This document shows, one piece after another, positions 8,001 through 12,919 of a stretch of 12,919 nucleotides of DNA. The notes under the pieces were generated by a model. The model was not told the origin of the DNA. It saw only the letters and a list, made by a program, of their open reading frames with translations, and ran no database searches. The position numbers and the translations under genes are program-made. Source of the stretch: a bacterium (GTDB taxonomy: Bacteria; Spirochaetota; UBA4802; UBA5550); NCBI GenBank assembly GCA_024224995.1, contig JAAENB010000473.1, positions 1 through 12,919 of the forward strand. The letters run 5' to 3'. Numbering within the stretch: position 1 is the stretch's first letter; each line of letters starts with the position of its first letter.

Positions 8001-8291
8001 GAGGCATGGAAGATAGAGTTTACCTATGATTATCATCAATCAATTCTGCCGGGATATTTTTATATCAGGCTTCGCGCCGCGGTTTCAGGCGATGTTTCAG
8101 ACAGCCGGGAAAACAGCTACTCAGCATGCAGCGATCTAAGCGGTTTATTTATGAAGAAGGGATACGCGTTTTTTTACGATAAAAACAGGCAGGAACAATG
8201 GATAAAAGTTCCAACAGACAAGCTTGACGGGCTTATCATTAGCAAAAACGGCTCCTTTACCATAAGCCTGTTACCCTTTCCCAGAACCTGA
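5004..8291 (+). CDS. α-1,4-glucan lyase (GH31), 1095 aa
   Basis: α-1,4-Glucan lyases (EC 4.2.2.13) cut maltose, maltodextrin, starch or glycogen from the non-reducing end by elimination, releasing 1,5-anhydro-D-fructose. The GH31 plan is present: an N-terminal β-sandwich (about residues 1-390), a catalytic barrel starting at KYIFGFFQGVYGF (395 on) with GLAIDVDV (433-440), the nucleophile in FVWQDMTVPAM (D572), the acid/base in WTGDN (D683), then GADVGGF (710-716), and C-terminal β-domains. Hydrolases of the family normally show WxDMNE at the nucleophile. WQDMT here, the 111-residue spacing of the two aspartates and the length of about 1,100 residues match, from memory, the red-algal and fungal lyases (Asp553/Asp665 in the Gracilariopsis enzyme). 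There is no signal peptide, so the enzyme should be cytoplasmic. AGGGGG at 4991-4995 sets the start. It has its own promoter and apparently a monocistronic transcript. It lies in a repeat-bounded block with signs of transfer. The alternative is an unusual GH31 hydrolase. Confidence 0.82.
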   Translation: MNKSVKKIDQFNNFYYDGTEFGDGVHYTCLDYVPVSKFTPLTGTNWWRLNSIKTKPVITKNRADIRVECIRCGDSGQKQEKVLRIEVISYDRNLFRIRFNPYAENFNDYDSKENTFGPITRKQLDWIQEQNTKAPDISYDAKCLTVTLKDVEMTVDTDCVMTVTSRHTGKIIHQDGWVTPPEMNADNQPRGIVFVDEQYGSAAAVIKRLPRDKKGLAPNYYGCGECQNYYETGDAQQNHSSSLDRSGQVVTFFNYDNYEMDQTELKPPGEPGYEAGSEQSFIPQYTTVPFFIEYPNDNSYAYGLLLDNTSQSYINMGSREFTGAFDPDNTKNIQNVYYVGAQYPELDYYLIFPSIADPVVNTGLIASILDNYTLLTGKEHDPGTKLNLRGAMPPKYIFGFFQGVYGFTGISKGDWPVQSVVEGYRNNAIPLEGLAIDVDVQEQFEVFTTNGQFWEGLKVGSGDSVFEWAHKQDLVCQTNITNFIRNDQQNYKVYDSMKKNELYTKCSRFIDFGDGSDLDSPYQAILPYTGTTAVFPHFGNPNTPAWWGRNYWDEKQVPHPLLRIGLDFVWQDMTVPAMSPHILGNKVYNKTYNNTPGCYDLTGGIFNWKTYHGQQLYGDPRNPETFLPYIALRNLHAYMECKATYELGLTIKGQYPSKFNRSYIISRGGYFGLAHFGGLWTGDNASGWKYMQIELPKALNMGLCGFPIVGADVGGFAPSLADDFNHCQEHLMVRWVQAASLLPWFRDHYVNERHGGKAFQELYNFDWDYNGRKYSDIMNDFVKMRVRFHHVLYSSMYTFCQTGLPPVKPTCLYEGGSGSSSVMTGFTLCQDSQYFIGDCAIMAAPALEDENCEALKNHEAKNYPSTIYQHPIWFPADSKWFPYDARYDGPCDPGKSFGYTRGLFGFYQGEGNVSRFTVPLENMPVFIREGAILPTRVTMDGSVKNIQQLDNDDEPFVFDIWPGAENSTYQCYFDDGGKTKNAELDGKYSLVSLKQTSDTEAWKIEFTYDYHQSILPGYFYIRLRAAVSGDVSDSRENSYSACSDLSGLFMKKGYAFFYDKNRQEQWIKVPTDKLDGLIISKNGSFTISLLPFPRT

Positions 8292-8305
8292 TTTAACTTC
8301 ACCCG

Positions 8306-8326
8306 GAGCTCTTAAATAAAGAGCTC
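8306..8326 (+). terminator. Hairpin downstream of the glucan lyase gene
   Basis: An 8-bp perfect stem GAGCTCTT / AAGAGCTC with the loop AAATA lies 15 bases after the lyase stop. No T-run follows, so it is a weak terminator candidate. It ends ten bases before the right copy of the direct repeat, so it marks the right edge of the inserted cargo. Confidence 0.45.
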
Positions 8327-8335
8327 TGAGGTGCT

Positions 8336-8473
8336 AAGAAGTTTACACTTCTCAATGAAGAATGGACCCAGGATACCGGTGAGCTTACTCCAACTCAGAA
8401 GGTTAAGAGAAAGGTTCTTAATGAAAAGTACGCGAATGAAATTAAAAAAATGTATGTTGAGAACTCTTACTAA
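8336..8473 (+). pseudogene. Duplicated 3' fragment of the acyl-CoA synthetase gene
   Basis: Reads in frame from [20 protein letters not shown] to the C-terminus, equal to synthetase residues 563 onward, with one substitution (Glu to Lys in KEMY/KKMY). Because of the 45-base deletion it ends NSY-stop instead of NAE-stop. It contains the catalytic-lysine segment PTQKVKRK but none of the rest of the enzyme and no start, so it is not expected to be functional. Confidence 0.92.
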
Positions 8474-8478
8474 AGCCA

Positions 8479-8507
8479 CGCAGGGGCGAAGATATCTCGC
8501 CCCTGCG
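8479..8507. terminator. 11-bp hairpin between convergent genes (right copy)
   Basis: Identical to the hairpin at 3282-3310: arms CGCAGGGGCGA / TCGCCCCTGCG around AGATATC. It now lies just downstream of the stop of the leftward GyrI-like gene and can serve as its transcript end. Confidence 0.6.
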
Positions 8508-8519
8508 ATTATGCCAAAC

Positions 8520-8981
8520 TTACAATGGCTTTACCGGAATACAGATCTCACAGGTGATTTCCTCGCACTCAATATCATTTAGATATCGTTCAAAGAGCGG
8601 CCTGTTGTCGACTTGAAAACCGCTCTCCGGCAGCCAGGCCGAAAAGAGATCATTCCATGCCTGTCCAATATCCCCGGCCGTGTGATTTACTCCACACACC
8701 GCGTATTTCCCGCCGGGAAGATCATTTACCTTCATCGTATCCTCAAGTTTAAAATCTTCCGGTATAACAATACAGCAATCATAGCGGCAATGTTCCGGCA
8801 GTGTCTGCTCCGGATCATCATGAGCGATCCCTAAGATTATTGCCGATCCCGAGAGCAGGTCTCTTGTCATGGCCCATTTTTTTAACCGTTCCATTAACTG
8901 AAAATTACCAGGGCCATACGGACCAATCTGCCGCATATAAGCAGTGTGATATTTGGGAAGCTCTTCAATTGTTACATTCAT
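8520..8981 (-). CDS. GyrI-like small-molecule-binding protein (AraC effector-binding domain), 153 aa
   Basis: A stand-alone SRPBCC-like GyrI/AraC-effector-binding fold, usually a sensor or sequestering protein for small, often cationic and hydrophobic, molecules. Typical features are the opening IEELPKYHTAYMRQIGPYG, CRYDCCIVIP at residues 65-74, LPGGKYAVCGVNHTAGDIGQ at 88-107 with a following Trp-rich helix (AWNDLFSAW), a FERY segment at 130-133, and the closing CEICIPVKP strand. Length is normal for single-domain members. There is no HTH, so it is not itself an AraC regulator. The start is supported by AGGAG on the minus strand at 8988-8992. It is leftward, ends at the right hairpin copy and converges on the lyase. 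Its last ~16 codons recur as a stub at 3323-3372, implying it once stood directly after the acyl-CoA synthetase. The ligand is unknown. Confidence 0.8.
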   Translation of the reverse strand: MNVTIEELPKYHTAYMRQIGPYGPGNFQLMERLKKWAMTRDLLSGSAIILGIAHDDPEQTLPEHCRYDCCIVIPEDFKLEDTMKVNDLPGGKYAVCGVNHTAGDIGQAWNDLFSAWLPESGFQVDNRPLFERYLNDIECEEITCEICIPVKPL

Positions 8982-9125
8982 TTTGTTTCTCCTCTCGTAG
9001 AAATATGTTAAATCGTTACCACTAACATACTCAACAGGAGAACCGGTTTCTTTGCCAATATTGCTATTTATTGTTCCATTCTTGCTTTTTTGTGTTCCGG
9101 AATTGCTGTTTTAGGGAACATGGAC

Positions 9126-9803
9126 TTACAGAACAGAATTGTCCGGACTCCTCTTATTAATAAACTCATTTATTATTTCCGCGGTTACGCCCCAGATGAC
9201 ACCTTCGGAGGTCTTGTACACAAAAACTCTATATTGTTTACCGCCCCATGGACGAGTATACCGTTCAGGTAAGCCAAGATCTTTAACAGGCAGCAATGTT
9301 ATTGTTTCCCCATTTTCATCAATATATGAAGGCTGCATCTCTATACACACGTTATATTTCTCAACAGGGATATTTCGAAAATATGATACGGGGAGAGTAA
9401 ATACTCTTTCAACTTCATCTTTATTAATATTGAGTTCGCTTAAGTCTTCTATTTCCAAAACACCTAGAAATGAATCAATCGTCACTCCCAGCGGGGCTAC
9501 GAGAGTATCGAACTGCCCCTTTATTTTGATTTTATTTGTATCGATCCCAAGCTCCTCTATGGTTTCTCTAACAGCTGTTTGCTGATAATTTTCATCTTTC
9601 TCAGGATCAAAGAGTCCTCCGGGGAAACAAATCTCAGAGCCCTGTCTTATGCCGGCTGTTCTTTGCTGAAATAATAGATGATACTCCTGATTTATTTTAA
9701 TTAATGGTACTACCACAGCCGAATTAATATACTTATCTCTTCCTAAGACATTGGGGGACGCGGGCAGCTCTTCTATTACTTTTTCCAGATCATTGTTATT
9801 CAT
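9126..9803 (-). CDS. Nudix hydrolase, CoA-pyrophosphatase (NudL) type, 225 aa
   Basis: Nudix enzymes cleave nucleoside diphosphates linked to another moiety. The NudL group splits CoA and its derivatives into phosphopantetheine and 3',5'-ADP. The Nudix box core REtiEELGI is at residues 79-87 with E71 eight residues before the Arg, and the upstream LLFQQRTAGIRQGSEICFPGG (43-63) matches the extra motif in front of the Nudix box in CoA pyrophosphatases. The loop after the double Gly is two residues longer than the general GX5E consensus, as is common in this group. It is soluble, without a signal peptide. A modest promoter (TTGCAA, 16-base spacer, TAATAA) lies on the minus strand at 9836-9863. 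The ribosome binding site is weak (AAGAGA). About 145 bases separate it from the GyrI-like gene downstream, so co-transcription is possible but not shown. Confidence 0.85.
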   Translation of the reverse strand: MNNNDLEKVIEELPASPNVLGRDKYINSAVVVPLIKINQEYHLLFQQRTAGIRQGSEICFPGGLFDPEKDENYQQTAVRETIEELGIDTNKIKIKGQFDTLVAPLGVTIDSFLGVLEIEDLSELNINKDEVERVFTLPVSYFRNIPVEKYNVCIEMQPSYIDENGETITLLPVKDLGLPERYTRPWGGKQYRVFVYKTSEGVIWGVTAEIINEFINKRSPDNSVL

Positions 9804-9835
9804 AAATTTCTCTTAACTGTTTTATTTCCATATTT

Positions 9836-9863
9836 TTATTAGCAGCAATACAATAACTTGCAA
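9836..9863 (-). promoter_or_regulatory. Candidate σ70 promoter of the Nudix gene
   Basis: On the minus strand TTGCAA (9858-9863) is followed after 16 bases by TAATAA (9836-9841). Transcription would start about 25 bases before the Nudix ATG. Spacing and hexamers are reasonable but not consensus. Confidence 0.4.
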
Positions 9864-9892
9864 GGAAATTTTCTAAAAAAACGAAAATATCT

Positions 9893-10020
9893 TCGCGCAA
9901 GCACTTCGGCTCCGCTCAGTACAAGGGATGCGCAGGGTTTAGTCCGGAGGTCTTCCGCAGGACCGCAGCGAACGCGGAGCCCGGAGAAGCCCGGCCCGCA
10001 GGGTTGCGCCCAAATGTTTC
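9893..10020. repeat. GC-rich dispersed-repeat-like element after the deacetylase gene
   Basis: A block of about 125 bases is far richer in GC than its surroundings and lies between the deacetylase stop (10023-10025) and AT-rich DNA. It starts with GCACTTCGGCTCCGCTCAGT (9901-9920), whose exact reverse complement is at 11580-11599, and contains several short imperfect inverted repeats and CCGCAGG/CGCAGGG units. The octamer TGCGCCCA occurs at 10005-10012 and again at 10030-10037 inside the deacetylase end, so the element may have eroded or added the last codons of that gene. The open frame running through it is low-complexity and is not accepted as a gene. Confidence 0.6.
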
Positions 10021-10022
10021 AA

Positions 10023-11162
10023 TTATTGCTGCGCCCACGTACGCTCGCTTGTGGTGATCTCTTTGCGGTCAAAGGGGTCCTTGCCGCCATAGATTCCCTT
10101 AAAATAATTACCGTCTATTGGGATCCTGGTAAGGTAGACGAAGCTTTTATTGTAATAAATCTTTGATATGTCTTCCACGCCCATCATGAGCTTAAATCCA
10201 TTATTTATAAGGTACGCGCATTTTTCCGAGTTCATCCCGAAGAGTTCCCCAAAGGGAAAAATAAATATATTGGTGTCGCCAACCAGCGGACGCACCTCCG
10301 CGTTCCACCGGTCCGTATCATACCTGAATTCGTCAACGGTGCACCGGGCCGAATGAATATGCCTGTAGCTGTGCGAGGCAAAGACCCAGCCGTTCTTCTT
10401 CAGGTTCCTGACCACGCTCAAGGCCTGCTCCCGCTCGAAAGGATATTCCCGGGCATTTCTTTTATGGGTATTATAGCCGAATATGCCGCTAAAGCCCGTA
10501 AGACCAATAATCCCCTTTGCCCCGTTATGTGAAAAATCAGGATGTTTTTCAATAAATGTATCCAGGATAGGAATAATCTCATTGTCCCTTCGAAGGATGG
10601 TACGTCCTTGCGGGTCCAGGGACAGGGTCGCGATTCTGTCATTCTCGTCAATGACGAGCTTATATATTAAACCGTTCCCCCTTGTAAAAGGATAATAATT
10701 TACATCGTCAATGGACAGGATAAGGGGTTTCTTCCCTTCCGGGATCATAAGAGGTTGTTTTAAAATGATAGAATTACCATTCTGCTGAGAGATGGAATAA
10801 ATGGATTGAATATTAACCAGTACATACCCTGAGGAATAGAGCTTTTCAAGGACTTCTTTAAATTCCTTGACTGTGACATACCATCTATCAAAAAAATTGC
10901 TGTATCCATCGCCGTCAAAAGAGCGCTCGGGGTATGCGATGAGGGTATGAAAAAAGATATTCTTCACAACTCCGTCATAAGGCACCAGCTTCACCGTCTC
11001 CTTCTCCTTTTCCTCTTCGATTGGAGTCACCGTATTTGAGAAAAGGGGTATGATGCGGATATTAAGCGCCACAATGATACATGTGGTTAGGAATCCGATC
11101 AAAAAAATTGCCCCAATATGATCACTAAAAACCCTTACGACACTCTCTTGTTTTTTCATCAT
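10023..11162 (-). CDS. Membrane-anchored polysaccharide deacetylase (NodB/CE4-like), 379 aa
   Basis: CE4 enzymes remove N- or O-acetyl groups from peptidoglycan, chitin-like or exopolysaccharide chains with a metal ion. An N-terminal membrane anchor spans about residues 16-40, preceded by basic residues (MMKKQESVVR), which puts the catalytic part in the periplasm. Motif-1-like LILSIDDVNYY (147-157) supplies the catalytic and metal-binding Asp pair (152/153), and HSYRH (264-268) is the HxxxH metal site. FPFG (302-305) sits where the third motif is expected, and RIPID (346-350) is near the end. The region 159-240 between motifs 1 and 2 is longer than in compact NodB domains. The tail SERTWAQQ may have been reshaped by the adjacent repeat element. 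The start follows AGGAAAT by about 13 bases; the second Met (ATG ATG) is an alternative. The substrate is unknown. Confidence 0.82.
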   Translation of the reverse strand: MMKKQESVVRVFSDHIGAIFLIGFLTTCIIVALNIRIIPLFSNTVTPIEEEKEKETVKLVPYDGVVKNIFFHTLIAYPERSFDGDGYSNFFDRWYVTVKEFKEVLEKLYSSGYVLVNIQSIYSISQQNGNSIILKQPLMIPEGKKPLILSIDDVNYYPFTRGNGLIYKLVIDENDRIATLSLDPQGRTILRRDNEIIPILDTFIEKHPDFSHNGAKGIIGLTGFSGIFGYNTHKRNAREYPFEREQALSVVRNLKKNGWVFASHSYRHIHSARCTVDEFRYDTDRWNAEVRPLVGDTNIFIFPFGELFGMNSEKCAYLINNGFKLMMGVEDISKIYYNKSFVYLTRIPIDGNYFKGIYGGKDPFDRKEITTSERTWAQQ

Positions 11163-11344
11163 GCGATATTATTTCCTATTACTTCAAATTGGACACATTA
11201 CAGCATCCAATTTATAGTAATAAAAAAAGGGGACGCAGGCAAAAATATTTGAGATATTTGCTGGAAAAGGAATTCTTTTTTCACGAATTTTTTCAAAAAA
11301 GATCAATTTCTACCCATAATAGTGACTTTCTTCTCAATAAAACT

Positions 11345-11542
11345 CTAAAACATGCCCCAGCAGCCGGAGGATTTGGCATCATAATCGGGATACTCTGGGT
11401 ATTCCCCCACGAGCTTGTCATGGCCGGCGCCCATCACGGAAAATCGATTGCCTATGTTTTTAAGAATGCTGCCTGGCACATGGTGGAGCAGGGGTTGGGC
11501 GGAATTATTACCGGTTTAATTTTCGGGAAGATAAATGTATAA
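11345..11542 (+). pseudogene. C-terminal part of a small integral-membrane protein, N-terminus lost or eroded
   Basis: The frame encodes two hydrophobic segments, GFGIIIGILWVFPHELVMAG and later MVEQGLGGIITGLIFGKI, joined by AHHGKSIAYVFKNAAWH. It resembles the end of small conserved multi-spanning membrane proteins, but I cannot name the family. The frame extends back only to a TTG at 11189 with no ribosome binding site, and the part before about 11345 is Lys/Phe-rich, AT-derived sequence unlike a membrane protein. It is therefore best read as a truncated or decayed gene rather than a 117-residue protein. It is transcribed away from the deacetylase and stops just before a repeat hairpin. Confidence 0.4.
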
Positions 11543-11551
11543 ACCGATCGT

Positions 11552-11595
11552 TTCGACTCCGCTCAACGACCTGCCGGACACTGAGCGGAGCCGAA
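11552..11595. repeat. REP-like hairpin (TTCGACTCCGCTCA / TGAGCGGAGCCGAA)
   Basis: Two 14-base arms (11552-11565 and 11582-11595) are complementary except for one G-T-type mismatch, with a 16-base loop. The right arm extends to the 20-mer 11580-11599, which recurs inverted at 9901-9920. It lies between the stops of convergent genes (the membrane fragment and the outer-membrane protein), so it may act as a bidirectional terminator. The sequence type is that of small dispersed palindromic elements present in many copies in some genomes. Confidence 0.7.
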
Positions 11596-11604
11596 GTGCC
11601 GGAT

Positions 11605-12720
11605 CTACCACAGATAACAATATATAAATCCTGAACCATAAATGTTAAAATTGTTACTTTCTCTGTCTTTGTCGTATACGCAGCCCGCTTCAATAACAAG
11701 TGAAACATTTGACCGCTTTTTAAAAAGACCGGGTTTAAACCCTGCTCCAAATGAAACTACGGGAAGGCTAAAGTTATTCTCTTTAAAATAGAGGCCTTCC
11801 CGGAAGTAAAGATTATATTCTTTATAAATATTCAGTTTTTGCTCAAGTCCCAGGTGAGCTTCAAAAAACGTGGGGTCTTTATACAGGTCAATACTTCTGA
11901 AATCAAGAGATGCAGTGAGAACATCTTTGAAAATATATGAATTTCCGATATTGATAGAGTTATTTGCCAGGCGGTCATCTACATACCTGACCTGCTCAAG
12001 TTCGCCGGGAAAATGAAAAAATGTGAGGCCAAGATGATAGTCTTTCAAAAAGTCAGGATTATAGTGAGCGGAAAGGGAAAACCCGAATCCGTTTTTCGCG
12101 GCGCCATTTGTATATACCCGGTAAAAACTTGCCGTTCCGCCAATGGCGAATTCATCAGTGAAGCCGTATCCTGTTGATACTGTCTGGTATTTATTATCAA
12201 ATTCATTATACTCTAATTCATGCAGCAGTTTATCTCTAAAATTATCATTATACTGGTGAATATCTTCCTGGAAATTTACGCTTATTAAAAAATTTTTTTT
12301 GCTAATATAGGTGCTGCTTTTTATAACATTAGCCATTATATACACAAGGCCTTTAGCAACAGTGGAGCTTCCATCATAGTACCCTCCTTCTTCCGCAAGA
12401 GCAATTCCTACCACGAGTCCAAAGAACAAATTCAATCCATTCAGATTAAGATCTACATACGATTTTTTTCTATATTTGCTGTTCATTTTTTTGTTTATAA
12501 TAGATGCCGGGTTCCATAACAGGGAATTATGAATATCGGAAACCGATGTAAACGCACCCCCCATAGAGATGGCCTTTGTATTATACGAGTAAGGATTTCC
12601 ATATGGCGTAGATGCCCCGGCCCGGGTATTACCACATATTGTCACTATAATGAGTGTTGATAACAGGGTAATAAAAAATCCTGTTTTTTTTGATGATCTG
12701 TTTATAAAAATGGTATTCAT
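11605..12720 (-). CDS. Outer-membrane β-barrel protein, FadL/PorV/UPF0164-like, 371 aa
   Basis: A signal peptide is evident: a basic start, a hydrophobic core FFITLLSTLIIVTICG (15-30) and probable cleavage after the AGA at 34-36. The mature start contains KAISMGGAFTSVSDIHNSLL followed by WNPASI, the GGA..A..D....NPA signature shared by FadL-type transporters, PorV and the treponemal UPF0164 proteins. The rest alternates polar and aromatic residues in β-strand fashion and ends in an aromatic residue (FIYCYLW), as recognised by the barrel assembly machinery. It is probably an outer-membrane channel, perhaps for hydrophobic compounds; the presence of an acyl-CoA synthetase 8 kb away is not evidence of a joint pathway. 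AAGGAG on the minus strand at 12728-12733 supports the start. A -10-like TATAAC is at 12757-12762, with a poor -35. It lies downstream of the probable TonB-receptor gene in the same direction, with a 79-base gap, so co-transcription is possible. Confidence 0.72.
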   Translation of the reverse strand: MNTIFINRSSKKTGFFITLLSTLIIVTICGNTRAGASTPYGNPYSYNTKAISMGGAFTSVSDIHNSLLWNPASIINKKMNSKYRKKSYVDLNLNGLNLFFGLVVGIALAEEGGYYDGSSTVAKGLVYIMANVIKSSTYISKKNFLISVNFQEDIHQYNDNFRDKLLHELEYNEFDNKYQTVSTGYGFTDEFAIGGTASFYRVYTNGAAKNGFGFSLSAHYNPDFLKDYHLGLTFFHFPGELEQVRYVDDRLANNSINIGNSYIFKDVLTASLDFRSIDLYKDPTFFEAHLGLEQKLNIYKEYNLYFREGLYFKENNFSLPVVSFGAGFKPGLFKKRSNVSLVIEAGCVYDKDRESNNFNIYGSGFIYCYLW

Positions 12721-12799
12721 AATTCATACTCCTTAACAGGTTTCATTTCATAAGTAGTTATACATAAGTGATTGTTTTTATTAAAACGGTACAACTTTT

Positions 12800-12919
12800 T
12801 TAGAACTTCAGAGCGGCATTGAGAAGAACTCTTCTTCCCCGGGCAATATGATCAAAAACATATGGTCCCGGTTTCATATGCGTGTTTTTCCCACCCAAAA
12901 CATTAGTCGCGTTTATTCC
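12800..12919 (-). CDS. C-terminal end of a probable TonB-dependent receptor (runs off right edge)
   Basis: A leftward frame open from the right edge to the stop at 12800-12802 gives 39 residues, beginning GINATNVLGGKN and ending GRRVLLNAALKF. The pattern IN.TN, a turn, Gly-Arg and a last β-strand closing in Phe is the usual end of TonB-dependent receptors and other large outer-membrane barrels. Nothing more of the protein is in the window, so the plug domain and substrate are unknown. It stands upstream of the FadL/PorV-like gene on the same strand. Confidence 0.5.
   Translation of the reverse strand, partial: GINATNVLGGKNTHMKPGPYVFDHIARGRRVLLNAALKF

Larger units (their letters stand above)
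8336..8569 (+). repeat. Direct repeat, right copy (synthetase tail + hairpin + GyrI tail)
   Basis: This is the second copy of the segment at 3094-3372. It lacks 45 bases that in the left copy hold the synthetase stop codon and first hairpin, and it differs otherwise at about three to four positions. On its right it runs into the intact GyrI-like gene; on its left it begins abruptly after lyase downstream DNA. The near-identity indicates a recent duplication. Confidence 0.95.

Noticed and set aside
7651..8039. Open frames of 109-121 codons on both strands inside the glucan lyase C-terminal region
   Set aside because: Shadows of the lyase reading frame.
3094..8569. Insertion sequence or composite transposon explanation for the direct repeats
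   Set aside because: No transposase gene and no terminal inverted repeats at the edges; the repeats consist of host gene ends, which fits homologous recombination better.
8331..8582. Rightward 83-codon open frame over the right repeat copy
   Set aside because: It is out of frame with the synthetase tail and the GyrI gene that actually account for this DNA.
8982..9125. Possible extra short gene or operator between the GyrI-like and Nudix genes
   Set aside because: Only scattered TGTTCC/GGAACA hexamers and short frames with stops; nothing strong enough to call.
9139..9585. Rightward 148-codon frame opposite the Nudix gene
   Set aside because: The opposite strand carries a clear Nudix box; this is its antisense shadow.
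9858..10166. Rightward 102-codon open frame across the GC-rich island
   Set aside because: Low-complexity Arg/Ser/Pro/Gly translation through a repeat element, overlapping the deacetylase 3' end; no ribosome binding site.
1..12919. CRISPR array, tRNA, rRNA or riboswitch
   Set aside because: No regularly spaced repeats, cloverleaf-like segments or recognisable conserved RNA leaders were seen by eye.

Overview
The window looks like accessory-rich chromosome from a Gram-negative-type bacterium of moderate GC. The outer membrane is implied by a β-barrel protein of the FadL/PorV/UPF0164 kind and by the C-terminal tail of what looks like a TonB-dependent receptor. The gene mix and the GC-rich scattered repeats fit a spirochaete (Treponema/Spirochaeta relatives) best. 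That is an inference from family resemblance, and no rRNA or marker gene is present to fix it.

Layout. (1) 1-1053: the start of a leftward gene that runs off the left edge, then two AT-rich overlapping small ORFs of unknown function. (2) 1408-3231: a complete AMP-forming long-chain acyl-CoA synthetase, closed by hairpins. (3) 3323-8473: an apparent inserted block. It holds a leftward L-2-amino-thiazoline-4-carboxylate (ATC) hydrolase family gene under a perfect 12-bp-arm palindrome, a decayed TetR-type regulator that lacks its DNA-binding domain, and a rightward 1095-residue GH31 enzyme that matches α-1,4-glucan lyase (product 1,5-anhydrofructose) rather than an α-glucosidase. (4) 8520-9803: a leftward GyrI-like ligand-binding protein and a leftward CoA-pyrophosphatase-type Nudix hydrolase. 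(5) 9901-11602: a leftward membrane-anchored polysaccharide deacetylase and the tail of a small membrane protein, bracketed by a 20-bp sequence repeated in inverted orientation within scattered repeat elements. (6) 11605-12919: the leftward outer-membrane barrel protein and the probable TonB-receptor tail.

The most notable structure is a near-identical direct repeat around the lyase block. The acyl-CoA synthetase tail, a hairpin and the GyrI gene tail occur at 3094-3372 and again at 8336-8569. The left copy belongs to the intact synthetase and carries only about 16 codons of the GyrI gene. The right copy belongs to the intact GyrI gene and carries only the last 45 or so codons of the synthetase. 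This is the arrangement expected if a circular or duplicated molecule carrying the synthetase-GyrI junction plus the lyase cargo recombined into an ancestral synthetase-hairpin-GyrI locus. The glucan lyase, the ATC hydrolase and the TetR relic are therefore probably a recent acquisition.

How the genes may work together: the lyase has no export signal and should act on internal glycogen or imported maltodextrin, but no anhydrofructose-processing enzyme is visible beside it. The synthetase, the FadL-like barrel and the CoA-cleaving Nudix enzyme could all touch fatty-acid/CoA metabolism, although they do not form an operon.
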